A stretch of 64,000 nt of DNA from Talpa occidentalis (Eukaryota; Chordata; Mammalia; Eulipotyphla; Talpidae), in assembly GCF_014898055.3 (NCBI RefSeq), contig NW_026555331.1:94200684-94264683 (forward strand), written 5' to 3'. How positions within the stretch are numbered: position 1 is the stretch's first letter; every line of letters begins with the position of its first letter. Both the position numbers and the translations under genes were made by a program. The notes beneath the pieces are model-generated. The model saw only the letters and a list, made by a program, of their open reading frames with translations, was not told where the DNA came from and searched no databases. Positions 1 to 12,428 of the stretch are shown piece after piece.

Positions 1-880
1 CCTCCTCAGGGAATCAATTTTTTGTTGAGAAACTAGTATTCTTTATCTTAGCTAAAGGTTACAGTTCTTTGAATATATCTGGAGAGAGAAACAATACTGT
101 AACTCACTCACCAGTATCTATTCTATGATCTATTCGGATTGCTTCACTACAACCCACTCCAGCTCACTTTACTGCTGATATTTTGTCTAAAGTCTGTGGT
201 TTCAATATTTATTGTTTTCTAATTGCACTTTTATTCTTGGTTTTGTTTTCCACTGGTCTGGTCTGTCAATTAAATAACATTTAATTTCCAATTGTAATGC
301 AAAATATTCAGAGACTTGTTTTTAATGGAAAAAAGGGAACATACCTATTTTTATCTGAATGCTTACTCTACTTAAAAAGTATGTAGTTATTTTTAGGTAC
401 CATTTTTACATGTGATACTGTGTTATGCTATATAGTCCTCTAGGTTAATCCTTAACACTATGTTCTAAATTGTGTTTATCAAGGCTGTATGCTCACCAGT
501 ATTTTGAGTAATGAGCTTTTGTATGTTGGCTACAATTAATTAAATTGGGAAAGTCCATCCTCTCCCTTTCCTTTTATTGTTCCTTAAAGAAAGGAATAGT
601 GTTTAATCATATTTAATTCTTAGTGCTGAATGCAATAACTGACTCAAAGCTGAAAGTTTTGAATGAACTGGTGAATGGGTTCAGTGATATCACAGTTTCA
701 TAGAAATTAGTATGTTTTTCCTTGCCATGGAAAAAACTTCCATGCCTCATCTTCATCCAAATTTATGAATGTACCCCCTAGCCCATGTATAGAATAAATA
801 AACAGTGCATTTATTCAAGAATATTTATTCATTGTCTATACTGTTCTTTGAGCGTTGGGGATAAAAACGTATAAGAAACA
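1..880. other. AT-rich sequence, no gene or assignable repeat
   Basis: I see no open frame of note, splice-flanked exon, SINE or microsatellite here. The sequence is AT-rich and resembles intron or intergenic DNA. It ends at the first SINE. Confidence 0.5.
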
Positions 881-1147
881 GGGCCTTCCTGGGGGCGCAG
901 AGGTTAAAGACAGTGCTATCAAGCTATTGATCACCAGCCACTGCAGCACAAGTTCAATCCCCGGCCAGGGAGTAACCCACATGGCACAGCAGACCTCTCC
1001 TGCCTGGCCCGCTGCTCCCCTCAGCAGTGTATTTCAGTAGAGCCTCCTGTTCTGCTTCCCACTCTCTGGTAAATCCTCTCACCTCCCACACCTCTGGCCT
1101 ACATCCCAGTTCTTGTATGCATAAATAAATAAATCTTTAAAAAAATA
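881..1147 (+). mobile_element. Lineage-specific tRNA-derived SINE, older subtype
   Basis: The head (gggccttcctgggggcgcag) corresponds to the Pol III A box, and a B-box-like agttcaatcccc lies about 55 bases later. The body carries the family landmarks gcagacctctcctgcc and ctcagcagtgtatttcag. The tail is aaataaataaat followed by cttt and poly(A), so it contains both AATAAA and a TCTTT terminator. Substitutions in the head and B box suggest an older copy. The short open frame inside it is not a gene. Confidence 0.85.
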
Positions 1148-1179
1148 AAGTTAGGTGAACTGGTGTATTGCAATATTAC

Positions 1180-2680
1180 CCCAATGTAATTTAATTGAGT
1201 GGCATGAGGCTGAGCACCTTTGCCTATTCTCTGAATAGACTCTAACATTTTTCTATTTTTATTGTATTTTTTTGTTAGTATCTTATTAATTCATAGTAGG
1301 TTTTGTATATTCAGGACACTGAATCATTGTCAGTTATAAGAGTTTACCAATATCTCCATTATTTCACTTGCTTTTCATTTACTTAATAGCTTTGTATGAG
1401 TAGAAGCCCCTTATTTAAGTGTAATCAATGTACCTTTTTATTTCTCTTTATTATATACTTTATTTTGGGGCTGGTTTAGGAAATTATTTCCTAGCACAAT
1501 GTGACAAATACAGACTCTTCCATTATCTAAAGAAATTTTTAGGTATCTGCCTTTCTCATTTGAAGTTATGATGCATTTGGAACTTCTTTTGTATGAAACT
1601 AAATAGCAGAAACACAATCTGTTTCATTTTTTTTTTGAAGATGCAATTGACCAAGACAATTCATTGATTTTTCTATCTTTCCCTACTGATTCATAATTCT
1701 ACATTTATAATATATTTTGTATAATCGACAAGTTTATTTCTTGGTTTTAATTTCATTGTTTTAATTATTTATTCCTCTGCTAATTATACATTACCTTTTT
1801 AACACAGTTTTATCAAAAACCAGTAATATCTCATAGGACACATTTCCCACCTTGTTCTTAAAGAGAGAATTTGCTAATTTTAATCTCTTGATCTTTCATT
1901 AACTACTTAGACACAACTTGTCATTTTCTTGAGAAATCTCACTGAGATGTTATTATAATTTAATTAAACCGATATCTAATTTGTACGGTGCTAAGAATAC
2001 AATTTTGATCAATACTAGTTCTTCATAGGAACAAGTAAGAAATATTGCTTCTTTTACTTATATCAGCTATAATAACTTTTCAATGAATTTCATAGCTTTC
2101 TCTACCAGGTTTTTGTACATATTTTCTAAGATTTATTTTTAGGAACAGTAGAATCAAACTGATAGCAAACGCTAAAAATCTGTGGAATTAAGGCTACTAG
2201 AAGGAGAGGGAAGGTGTGAGCAAAGTGTGAAGGGTGCTCCAATGGATTATGGTGAAGAACTATGGGTGCCTTGGTGGTGGGTGTGGTGTGGTGATGTAAA
2301 TCTCATGATATGTGATCCCATATCTCTGAATCACATAATGTACTGTAAACTGTTATCACCTCAATATTTTTCTTTAATTAATGACAATGGTCATCCTCGT
2401 TGGAGTCCTAATTTTTAGAGGGAATATTTATATTGTTTTGACAATGCAAATCATGTCATATTTTTTCACTAAATTCTTTTAATCAAGTCAAGGCATTCAT
2501 TTTCTGACTTACAAAGAATTTTAATGAAATTTAGATTGCTTTATTGAGTGCTTTTTTATTATGAATCTGTTACTATAAACCACATTGATTGCATTTCCTT
2601 GTTAAAACAATTTTGGATCCCTACTTTTGCAAAGGTAATAAATTTAGAATACATTCTAATATTTTTTCAATTTTCACTAT
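1180..2680 (-). mobile_element. Decayed antisense L1 (ORF2 region)
   Basis: The plus strand reads like the reverse complement of mammalian L1 ORF2. Recognisable stretches are the 'tttgcctattctctgaatagactc' type motif near 1220, a tract ending in a polypyrimidine run near 1630, and an RT-region remnant near 2580 (ataaaccacattgattgcat). Many indels and stops make it ancient, and no frame survives. Boundaries are approximate, and 2140-2430 is the least certain part. Confidence 0.55.
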
Positions 2681-2880
2681 TTTTTTATTTGTCCCCCTCT
2701 GTTCATTTTTTTTTGTACTTTTTTTGTACACTACTTTGTATTTTGTATCCTGTAATCTATTCTTTTAGTGGCTATATTAGAAATAAGAGTATATATATTT
2801 CCATTAATAAAGTCTACATTTAATAAAAGAAGGATTAACATTTCATCCATGTTCACTCTTTTCAAAATAACAGCTACTTT

Positions 2881-3148
2881 GTGACTTCCCTGGTGGCACA
2901 CGAGGTTAAGACACAGCACTATGAGGCTGTCCGAAGCCACTGCAGCATGGGTTCGATCCCCAGCCAAGGAGGTGAACACATGGCCCAGCAGACCTCTCCT
3001 GCCTTGCCCACTGCTCTCCTCAGCAATGTTTTCTGTTTGTCTGCCTATTCTGCTCCCCACTCTATCTCTGGTGAATCCTCTCACCCACCACATCTCTTAC
3101 CTGCACCCCAGCTCATGTATGCATAAATAAATCTTTAAAAAAAAAAAA
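2881..3148 (+). mobile_element. Full-length tRNA-derived SINE with target duplication
   Basis: The head is gtgacttccctggtggcaca with a 'gaggttaagacacagcactatgag' style older-subtype continuation and the B box ggttcgatccc. The body and the AATAAA-TCTTT-A(n) tail are complete. An imperfect target duplication, acagctacttt at 2870-2880 and acagctatttt at 3149-3159, brackets it, so both boundaries are well supported. Confidence 0.9.
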
Positions 3149-3433
3149 CAGCTATTTTTGATTAGAATTTTAGTTGCCTACTTTTTAGTCATCATAAGAA
3201 ATTATATAATTATTTATACACTGCAGATGGTTAATTTCCTGGCATCATCTTTTTCCCCAAGACAACCTGGCTTCTTATTTCTTTTACGCTTCCTGTATCA
3301 GCTCCTTTTTTTCATTTGCTCTTTGGTGATTTTCCACATTTCTTGTGAGTTCAATAGTACATTTTTATATATTTTTGTCAAAAGACTTTTCATCATAGTT
3401 AATCTGTCACACTGCTTGAAAAGTAAAGTTCTT

Positions 3434-3683
3434 GGGGCCTCCCTGGTATTGCAGGGGTTAAAGTCTCTGTGCTATCAAGCTGTGGCATGAGCCAGGGAGC
3501 TGACCCGCATGGTACAGCAGACCTCTCCTCTCTTACCCACTGCTCCCCTCAGCAGTGTATTTCAGTAGATCCACCTGTTCTGCTCCCCACTCTGTTTCTG
3601 GTGAATCTTCTCACCCCCACACCCCTGGGCTACACTCCAGTTTCTTGTATGCATAAATAAATAAAAATAAATCTTTAAAAAAA
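3434..3683 (+). mobile_element. Full-length tRNA-derived SINE
   Basis: The head is ggggcctccctggtattgca and the body and tail are standard. The B-box region is decayed (gagccagggagctgaccc), so this copy has lost the GGTTCGA core. A weak flanking duplication is visible: agtaaagttctt before and agtatagttctc after. Confidence 0.85.
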
Positions 3684-5139
3684 AAGTATAGTTCTCATTC
3701 TTTGCCTAGAGCACAGCTGTCCTAGACTAATATTCTGGTGGCATCTCACCAACATGTCCTATAACTTTATCGACTGTTAAGAGGGAAGTTAACAATATAC
3801 TTGCCATTGAAAAAGCAAAAAGTTAGCTAAATATTATGAGTGGTTTTTATAGACATTTGTTATTTTCCTTTAGCAGTTTATACTCATTTTATCATGACTT
3901 TGAAAGTCTCAGAAAAAATATTAAAAAATATGTTTAAGGTTTAGAAATACTAATTGGCATTTTAAAACCATCTTCAGAAATCTTTTCTGCATCTCAAGAA
4001 AAGTATAAAAAATGACTGTCAAACTAACTCTAAGAAATTGCTTCAGTCTCAGTCCTTATGTTTCTAACCTTCTTGACTTGTCATTTGATTTATTCTTAGG
4101 TAAGACATTTTTTGACTCTAAAATCCTGACTCCTTCCATGTAGTTTGTTAGAATTTTATATGAAGATATACACATGATTATAAAATCATACATATTATCA
4201 TGCATATGTGGTATAAACCTTATTTCAACTTACAGTAAAATTATATTCAATGCAGTCACTGCTCTACTTTTGTCAACAGTACAGAAAGATCACAGAGGTC
4301 TCTTTAGAATTGAATGAAATTCAAGGCCACTTGCATCAAAAACATGTGGGAGAGATCACATAACAGGAAGAGTATGACACAAAAAAGTTTAAGCCTACTC
4401 TGCCAGGCTAAAATTCTGAAATAGAAAATCAAATATTGAATCATAAACTCAAAATATAGTCATTGTACATTCAAAAGTCATGAATAAGTTTATTTCTGAA
4501 ACACCGGATTGAGTTATACATTTATTTCATATTCAAAATTTAGGAAAATTCAAATGTATCTGAATATTGTTAAAAAGTACAATATTCATATATGAAAAGA
4601 AGAGGATTTTTTAAATCACTTGCCATAGATGAAACATCTACAGATAGAACACTGTAATACCAATTTTTATCCCACAAATGCAAATGTTTATTTACATAAT
4701 AGTTCTTTTTTAATTATAGCAGAAAAGCATTTTGGGAAACATTTATCTCTCCTTTTTTTTTTTTCTTTTTTGCTCTGAATGACATTTCTGACCCATTGCA
4801 TAAATATCTTCTGTTATAAACTTCATAGGAAGCAAAGGCCAGAAAAATTTCTATGAATGCACACAACACTCTTACTATATTATAGATTCTGGCAAAAGTT
4901 GATGGCTAAGAGAGGAGCAGAAGAATGAAGACATGCCCCCAACCCCTAGGGGCATTGCACTAACAAGCCACATCATGATTTTATCACGGAAGGTTCCCTC
5001 TATAGCACTGACCCTGAAGGACTTCAGAAAGATGACAGTTGAGCAAGTTCTCTGTAAAAAGTCCTTCAGTATTCCAGACCTAACCTTAAGCACAATGAAG
5101 TTGCAGCTTACCACTGGAGATTTTTTAAATTAAATAGTT
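3684..5139. other. AT-rich unassigned sequence
   Basis: No SINE, microsatellite or convincing exon is visible. Two opposing short open frames near 4.9-5.1 kb overlap on opposite strands and have no splice signals or recognisable protein. A poly(T)/C run near 4752-4772 may be the tail of an old antisense retroelement. Confidence 0.4.
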
Positions 5140-6330
5140 AATTTGAGATAACTGTCGATTCATATGTAGTTGTAAGAAATAGGACAAAGAGATCTCATGT
5201 GGTTTTTTTTTTCCCCATTTTTCCTCAATGGTGATATCTTAGAAAAATCTAGTCTAAGATCACATTGATCCAGTCAAGATACAAAAGTGTTCCATCATGA
5301 CCAGGCTCCCTCACACTGCCCTTTTACAGTCATGCCAATTCCCTGCAGCCCCCACTTCCTCTTCAATTCCTGACAAGTACACATCTGTTCTTCACTTTTA
5401 TCATTTTGTCATTTAAAAATAGTAGATACATGGAATCATACAATATGTAAAATTTCTAGATTTACTTTTTTTTTTTAATCAGAATACTTTCTGGAGATTC
5501 ATCCAGGTTTTGCATGTATCAATATTTTATTTTTACAGCTGAATATTATTCTATGCCACAAAGCTGTTGAATCTTTTAGCATTTGAAGGATTGTTTCTGG
5601 GTGATTTCTAATCTTTGGCTATTATAAATAAATTTATAAGAATTTATATACATGTTTTTAAGTTAACATAGTTTCATTTTTCTCAGATAGATGCCCAAGA
5701 TTGCATTTGCTAGGTCTTAAGGTCATGGCATACTAGTTTATTAAGAAACTGCCAAATTGTCTTCTAGAGGAACTCTACCAATTTAAATACATACCAGCAA
5801 AGGATAAGCATTTCTCCACATCCTCTCCAGCAGCTGATATTATCACTGTTTTTATTGTTTTTTTGTTTTGTGATGTTAATGTTTAGTTATAATAGTGACA
5901 CTATTTTGATTACAATTTATGCTCCCCTAATGGGTAATGATGTTAAATACTATATCATATGTTTATTTACCATCTTTTGCCTATTTTCTAAATAAATTGT
6001 TTTATGTTTTGAGTTTTGAACATTCATCACATATTTTAGTACACTAGTAATTTATTGGATATGTATCTTGTAAATATTTTGTGCAAATGTGTATTTTACC
6101 CTTTCTTCCTCTTAATAAGGTCTACTGTATACTGAAAAGTTTTAATTTTGGTGAAGTTCAACTTATCTGTTATTTCTTTATACATAAAGGAATTATATAG
6201 AAAGTATATATTTACATATATAATATGCAAACACACAGGATTAATTCACGTCATTTTTTCTTTTCTGTTTGTTCTCTCTGTTTTTATTTCATTGTGTTTT
6301 TTTTCTTGCCTTCCCATGAGTTATGAGAAA
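5140..6330 (-). mobile_element. Ancient antisense L1, 3'UTR and ORF2 C-terminal end
   Basis: The plus strand follows the usual reverse complement of an old mammalian L1. First comes a 3'UTR-like stretch, then gaatcatacaatatgtaa, ttcatccaggttttgcat, gctgaatattattctatg, aaactgccaaattgtctt and ccacatcctctccagcag. These correspond to the C-terminal ORF2 region. It then continues into ttttaattttggtgaagt. Heavy decay makes it pre-SINE in age. The right boundary is uncertain by 100-200 bases. Confidence 0.75.
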
Positions 6331-6831
6331 ATTATTTTAAATTTAATTTTTATTTTCTTTAGCATTTTTGAGTATATATCTTTGCACAGGATGTATGTTT
6401 CCTTCATGTAATATACTACATAAACATGTTATCATAATCCAGCATTATTACATTGCTCACCACCTTACTACTAAAATGTAACGTAAAAAATTTGCCTCCA
6501 TGTACATGCCTTTACTTTTCCTCATTAGTAATATAATTGTCTTAAATATTTTCTTTACATACATTTAGACACTTGCCAAGAGAAATGAAAACATGTATGA
6601 ATACAAGGATGGTATTCAAATGTTCGAAGAGGCATCATTTATAATTACTGAAAAGTGATAACATTCAATTCAAGAGGTTAAACAACTCATGGTACCTCAA
6701 TACAGTGACTATGACAGCAGAACAAGACCAAACTACTAAAACATGCAACAATGGTGCATTTGAAAGCATTGCGTTATGTGAAAGGAGCCTTAAAAAAATC
6801 CTATTTCATAACATTGTCATAGGCCCCCTTA

Positions 6832-6841
<10 letters not shown>

Positions 6842-6866
<25 letters not shown>
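6842..6866. repeat. (TA)n microsatellite
   Basis: A run of alternating TA of about 25 bases follows a run of A. It sits in the interruption of the old L1. Confidence 0.9.
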
Positions 6867-6873
<7 letters not shown>

Positions 6874-6966
6874 TAAAACTTACATATCAGTGTTTGAGGA
6901 GATATGTTTTTGGACTAATTTAGAAAATGATTTAGCAATTATTTGCAAAATAAAATAGTGAACCAC

Positions 6967-7009
6967 AAAAAAAAAAAAAAAGAGGTTAAACCAAAAAAAA
7001 AAAAAAAAA
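6967..7009. repeat. Two adjacent poly(A) runs
   Basis: A15 and A17-type runs are separated by gaggttaaacc. This looks like the tail of a small retroposed insert duplicated or extended in place. No complete element upstream can be named. Confidence 0.6.
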
Positions 7010-7196
7010 CAACAAAACCAAAGCCAAAAATTATATACTGTATGATTCCATGTTGATGACTTTCTTGAAAAGGCAAAACTATAATGATAAAAATCAAGTC
7101 AGTAGTTTCCATGGGCCAGAGTTAATAAGGGTAATTTACTTAAAATAGGCTGCAGAGAACTCTTTCATGTGATAGAAACTCCAAATTAAACATTTT

Positions 7197-7308
7197 TTTT
7201 TCTTTTTTTGTGGGACTCTCGCTGGCGGCCGGGGAACGAACCAGTGCTGCAGAGGCTGCGGGCAGCCTCGCAGCCCAGCACTCAACCGCTGTGCCACCAG
7301 GGGAAGCC
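7197..7308 (-). mobile_element. Head-only short SINE with own poly(A) tail
   Basis: On the minus strand this is the SINE tRNA-like head of about 100 bases (cttcccctggtggcacagcg, B box ggttcgttcccc, end gagagtcccac) followed directly by poly(A). The usual body, the AATAAA repeats and the TCTTT terminator are all absent. A perfect 18-bp target duplication (ctccaaattaaacatttt at 7179-7196 and 7309-7326) brackets it, so this is a complete retroposed unit and not a deletion remnant. It shares its 3' end point with the copy at 60898-61020. Confidence 0.92.
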
Positions 7309-7815
7309 CTCCAAATTAAACATTTTAAAGCATCTAAAACAATACAACACTATCTCTCTACAGTACTTCGCTGAATGTCTTCATATATATCTCTTGTCAT
7401 ACGAATTCTGTGTAGTTCACATTATTCTTTTGTTATTCACATGTACTGAGACTGAGGTTCAGTGAAAAATAGTTTTCTCAAGGTCTCATGGTAAAATTAG
7501 TAGAGGAAGTAAAGCAGCAAATTTAATCTACAGATTTTCTGCCTACCAATTACTTTATGTCTTTAATAGTATGTTATACAATAATATTAACAGACTGATG
7601 ATGATATAAGTGAAAAATGCAATAATGAGTTATAAAGGATGTCTTTCACAGGGATGGTTATGGCAGAAAGAGTATGAAAGACTAGCAAGGAAAGGCCTAG
7701 AAAGGAACTGTTTTTGAAGAGAGACTACAGGAACAGAATGATCATCTTTTTTTCTGACCTGCATAAGCATATTTTAAATGAATAAAAAAACTATTAGGTG
7801 CATCTTGGAAAAAAA

Positions 7816-8010
7816 GGGTCCCGCATGGCGCGTGGACCTCTCCTGCCACCCGCTGCTCCCCTCAGCAGTGTGCTTTGGTCCTTCGATCTGCTCTGTTCCC
7901 CGCTCTGGCTCTGGTGAATTCTCTCCCCTCCGGCATTTCTGACTGTACCCAGTGCATGTACAAACAAACAAACAAATAAATAAATAAATAAAAATACATG
8001 CCTCTTAAAA
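7816..8010 (+). mobile_element. SINE body lacking the tRNA head
   Basis: It starts at gggtcccgcatggcgcgtgg, almost exactly where the head-only form stops, and carries the rest of the body plus a tail of (AAAC/AAAT)n and tcttaaaaa. The end of the body, ttctgactgtacccagtgca, marks the younger subtype. It is preceded by an A run. Simple 5' truncation is the ordinary explanation. Confidence 0.85.
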
Positions 8011-8869
8011 AAAAAAAAAAACATTAAAAAAAAAATAATAAGTATTTACTTCTCTGAAAGTCTCACTGAGGTTGTTTGCAACTTTAACATAAAGCACCTA
8101 ATAGTTTTCATTATAAATTAAATGTGAGTATATCTGTCATCTCATTGGTTTTTCCTTTGTCAAGTGTTCTGAAGAGATTAAAAATGGACAATAAGATGAA
8201 TCACAGATCAGAGGTCATGTAGCCAGCTGAAACTGTCTAAAGAGTAGACATTTGTCAGTACTATATTACTTAAAATAGCCAAGTAGGTGGATGGAGTTGT
8301 TATTACTGGTCTAGGAATAGATTTGCTTACATTGGGCTGAAGTCTTGACAGAATTCTGATTGATAGTTGTGCAGTCATTTTTCTTGTTACAGACCTATCA
8401 TTTGCTTTGCCTTTCCAGAGCAAAATGTTCAAACAGTCACCAAATAAGAGAATGAAGTACTAAAGCTTATTCATGCCACTCTAATCCCCAAATCCAATTA
8501 GCATTCAGCCTTTTCATGGAGCTACCCTTCTAGTGCTTTCAGCTACATGCAGCTCTCCTATTCTGATTAAAAACAGTGGGTGGCCTTGATCATTTAAGAT
8601 GCTTCTTATAAAATCATTGGGATCCCAACAGGAAAAAGAATGAGACCCAACAGATGGATAGAAACTATGTTATAGTGCAAAAGAAAACCACATTTATATG
8701 TGCCCAAAAAAGTCATTTTCATATTAAACCCTCCATTATCAAGATGAGATGAGGAAGATGGAAATAATCCTATGGAATTAGAGAATACTCATATTTCTGA
8801 TACTAATTTCAACAATATACCATTGAGAAAGGGAACTTATAATTAGTGTGTCTACTTTATATGCCACAA
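8011..8869. other. Unassigned sequence
   Basis: Apart from a poly(A) run near 8009-8035 there is no recognisable repeat or exon. The longest open frame (minus, 8208-8432) resembles no known family and has no splice or start context. Confidence 0.4.
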
Positions 8870-9045
8870 ACTCTTCAGATATACATTTATTATCTCAATC
8901 ATCCTTCTAATGATCCTCTGAGGCACATGTTACTTTTCCAATTTTACAAAGGAAGAAATGAAGTTGAGACACGTTAAGCAATGTAGCCATATTTAATAAG
9001 TGCAGAAAAGACTTCAAATCCTTGTCTCTTTGTTCCTAATGGGCA
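8870..9045 (-). mobile_element. MIR (antisense)
   Basis: The order of blocks is that of an antisense MIR: tattatctcaatcatccttc, ccaattttacaaaggaagaa, gagacacgttaagcaatgta, then a decayed tRNA-derived part (acttcaaatccttgtctctt). The age is mammal-wide. Confidence 0.75.
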
Positions 9046-9393
9046 ATCTAAAATTTTGGTATTTTTTTTTTGTCCCCCACACCTATGATTAAATAAATTC
9101 ATTTTCTAACATCAATTAATGTCCTTGTTTCTCAATAACAGTACTCAGTTACTCTGCTATATCATTGATATAACTATTTTAAATGACCTTCTCTCTAGAA
9201 TTATGTATAAGTGAGATGAATTCTATAATGCTCATTAGTGAAATATTCTACCCAATTAATAAAACATATGTATATAGCTTTGGGGGTGGTGGGAAAATGA
9301 CTGTTGGAGGGATTTCATTAGCTAATAAAGAATACAATATAACCATAAAAAATAAAAATAATGATCTCCAATTACTGCTATAGAATTAGAACA

Positions 9394-9661
9394 GGGGCCT
9401 CCCTGATGGCGCAAGGGGTTAAGATGCAGCAATATGAAGCCACCCACACCCACTGCAGCATGAGGTTTATCCCTAGCCATCCAGGGAACTGACCCACATG
9501 GTGCAACAGACCTCTCCTGCCTCGCCCACTGCTCCCCTCAGCAGTGTATTTCAGTCAATCTGCCTATTCTGTTCCCCACTCTTCTCTGGTGAATCCTCTT
9601 ACCCCCTATACCTCTGGTCTGTACCCCAGTTTTTGTATGCATAAATAAATCTTTACAAAAA
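9394..9661 (+). mobile_element. Full-length tRNA-derived SINE, older subtype
   Basis: The head is ggggcctccctgatggcgca with aaggggttaag. The B box is decayed (aggtttatccc). The body landmarks and the aaataaatcttt tail are present. Flanking tagaattag and agaatttaag may be a degraded target duplication. Confidence 0.87.
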
Positions 9662-11507
9662 GAATTTAAGTAAAAAAAAAAAGATTTAAGTAAAATAATG
9701 TAAGAGAATTACATATATTCTGTCATATATATTGTCTGTGTACACACACCTTTGGGAAATTTTGTTTTAGGGGAAGAAACATAACAAATATTAAATTTTG
9801 CTTAAATTTACAAAAGGATTGGAAAGGCAAATAAGAAACTATGGTTACTAACAGTGAGCCTGAGGAGAGGAAAGCTCAACCAGGTTAACCCTTAATGCTG
9901 TGGGAATAAGGCTCTCAGGTTATCTACCTTTTCATGGTTTTGACTTCAAACCAAATACATACTTAACCTATTCAAAAATATTTTAAGGAGAAAATGCTAA
10001 GGACCCATTTTGGATAATCAGAAGAGTTAGGTAAAGTTACCCTTTACTATTTTGGTAAAGGGTAATGGTATCTAGCAAAGGGTCACAATTTACTATTCCA
10101 TTCAACTAAAGGGGTAGGAAACAGTTGTCAGTTTGAAAAATGAACAGGAGGTCAAATAATCCTAAATTTAATTTCTATCCTTCTTGTTTGCTAGATACAT
10201 AATAGCTGCAGGTTGCTTAACATCTCCAACTACTAATTTCATTATCCATAATAATAATGATATGGGCTTCAAAGAGACAGAATGAAAATTAAAACAAAGG
10301 ATGTAAGGTACTTGGCACAAAATAAGAATTTGATAATAGATATAGTCATCGTTATCACACTCATCGCAGAAGTGGAAAGTAAATAGACACACAATCTTTC
10401 TTAGTAGTCACTCAGAGAAGTACTGGGACTAGGAAAGAGAACCCAGTAGCTGAATAATAATAGGCAGAACTACAGGAAGTTTCTCATATGTTTTAAGCAA
10501 AATTACTCTCTTTGTCTAATGTTTCTATAAATGGCAAACATAGTAACAAGGCATATTCATATTTACAACAAACTGTAAATATTCAAGTCAAAAGGTGAAC
10601 ACTAAAGTAAAAAAAAAAATAGCTATTTAGCAAACTTTCAAAATTACTTTGCAAAGGTAATGTTCAGTTTCTGTTGGTTTGCTTAATATAGTTACACCTC
10701 TTCTTTTTGTAAAATGGATTTAAAGAAATGGCACAAAAGCCACTGTATTATATTATCCCTTGCTACCTTTTCTATTCAAATGCTTTGAATCCAAACCACT
10801 AGACAAATTTTCTCCACGGGAACATATTACTGTTCTTATGAAAAGAAATTCTAAAAGGAATTAGTTGCACTTTATACTAAATTTCTTGAACTAATCAATT
10901 AAGGACATACAAATTAAATCTAAAGAAAAATGTTTTTCCAAAGGAAAAATTAACATTTTAATTAAGGAGAAAAGGGAAAAACAGGTGTATGACAAACAAC
11001 CATGTAAGACAAAATAGCCAGTAGAAATTTTTGGAAAATGCTGCATGTACCAATTGTACCAATACATAATACACATTTTATAAGAAAGAGGGAACTGAAA
11101 TTATTTTTAGGATTTCTACAGGAAAAAGGGCACATAAGGTTATTCTGCATAAATATTATGTTGAATACAAAAAAATGTCATCATTCTAGCAGAAGGCTAT
11201 TAAAATGCATTCTGTAGGAAAGAAATGTCACATAAAAGTACTTACATTCAGACAAAAACAGTTATTGGAAAGCGATCCCCCTCATCTTGTGTTATGGGGA
11301 CATGACATTTCACTACTACTGTCCTGAGAAAATGTTCCTGCATTTTCTCACTGCACATCTCACATGTGAATGCAAATACACTTTCCCCTTTCTGTTACGC
11401 TGATGTTCCAACCCTGCTCTGTTAACTTTGTCTGATTTCTAAGCATCATTAGGATATTTAACCTTTAGATATCAGGGAAGATTATCTGCTTTTAAAAATA
11501 TGACTCA
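9662..11507. other. AT-rich unassigned sequence
   Basis: No SINE, L1 or microsatellite is convincing here. A small internal echo at about 10037-10085 (ttaccctttact and aaagggtaatgg in opposite senses) is short and probably chance. Open frames are short and lack splice context. Confidence 0.4.
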
Positions 11508-11768
11508 GAGCCTCCACTGGTGGCGGTTGAGTGCCATGCTATGATACTGTCCTGCCTGCTGCACCGGTTTGATCCATGTTGGCGAGAGTCCCACATAGTG
11601 CTGCAGACCTCTCCTGTCTCGCCCGCTGCTCCCCTCAGCAGTGTATTTCATCAGTCTGCCTGTTCTGTTCCCAACTCTGTCTCTGGTGAATCCTCTTACC
11701 CTCCCGCACATCTGGCCTGTACCCCGGTTCTTGTACAAAATAAATAAATAAATGTTTTTAAAAATTTT
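11508..11768 (+). mobile_element. tRNA-derived SINE with small head deletion
   Basis: The head is gagcctccactggtggcggt, where the usual 'gcagt' before gttgag is missing, so the A box is damaged. The B box is ggtttgatcc. The body and the aaataaataaat tail are present. A 14-bp target duplication with mismatches (aaaaatatgactca at 11494-11507, aaaaatattgctca at 11769-11782) fixes the boundaries. Confidence 0.88.
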
Positions 11769-12428
11769 AAAAATATTGCTCAAATATTTTGTGTAATTAG
11801 TAGTTCTTTATGAAAATGATTAATATCGCTTGTCAGCAGAAAAGTGTCCAGGCAAGTCAACTTTTAGAGTATATGCAAAAACTGACTTTAAATGAAAACA
11901 ATTATAAATTAATGATCTTCATGATCTTCATGAAAAATTATTTTATTACATCTAAGGCTACATTTGTGAACAAAATCTGGTATTTCACACTGAATTTAGG
12001 GACCTTTTAAATCAAGAGTTTGCTATTTTATTATATTAAAGATTATTAAGATGATTTTACTTGTCACCACTGTAACTACAACCTAATTTTAAAGGAGTAA
12101 TTATTTCTCCAATCCTTTTTCCCTATTTCATTTTCTTTATTATTAACAAATGTATATGCTGTTGTTTCACTACAGTGTATTTTCTAATTTATTATCATTG
12201 TCATTAGTATCTATTTTTGAATTCAATTTCTTTATTTCTATGAGCATGTTCTATAATTCTTCTTTTAGATTTTTTTCCTCTTTTCCTTTTGATTTATTTG
12301 CCTTATTGGTTATCATATTTTAATTCTCTAAAGAGATTTAGAGTGGATGATTTTCTTCCTTGTTTTACTTCCACCTCTTCTTTTACAGAAGTTCTATTGT
12401 TACCTATATTCAATCCTACACCCACTAC

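Larger units (their letters stand above)
6565..7135 (+). mobile_element. Ancient sense L1 3' end, interrupted
   Basis: Blocks at 6575-6815 (catcatttataattactgaaa, tgcaacaatggtgcatttga, gtgaaaggagcc) and at 7025-7130 (tatactgtatgattccatg, atcaagtcagtagtttcca) match the end of ORF2 and start of the 3'UTR of old L1s in order. The middle, about 6820-7008, does not belong. It holds a TA microsatellite and two poly(A) runs and is probably inserted material. Confidence 0.65.

Noticed and set aside
4875..5133. Opposing open frames on both strands near 5 kb
   Set aside because: Mutual shadows over the same bases, with no splice sites or known protein.
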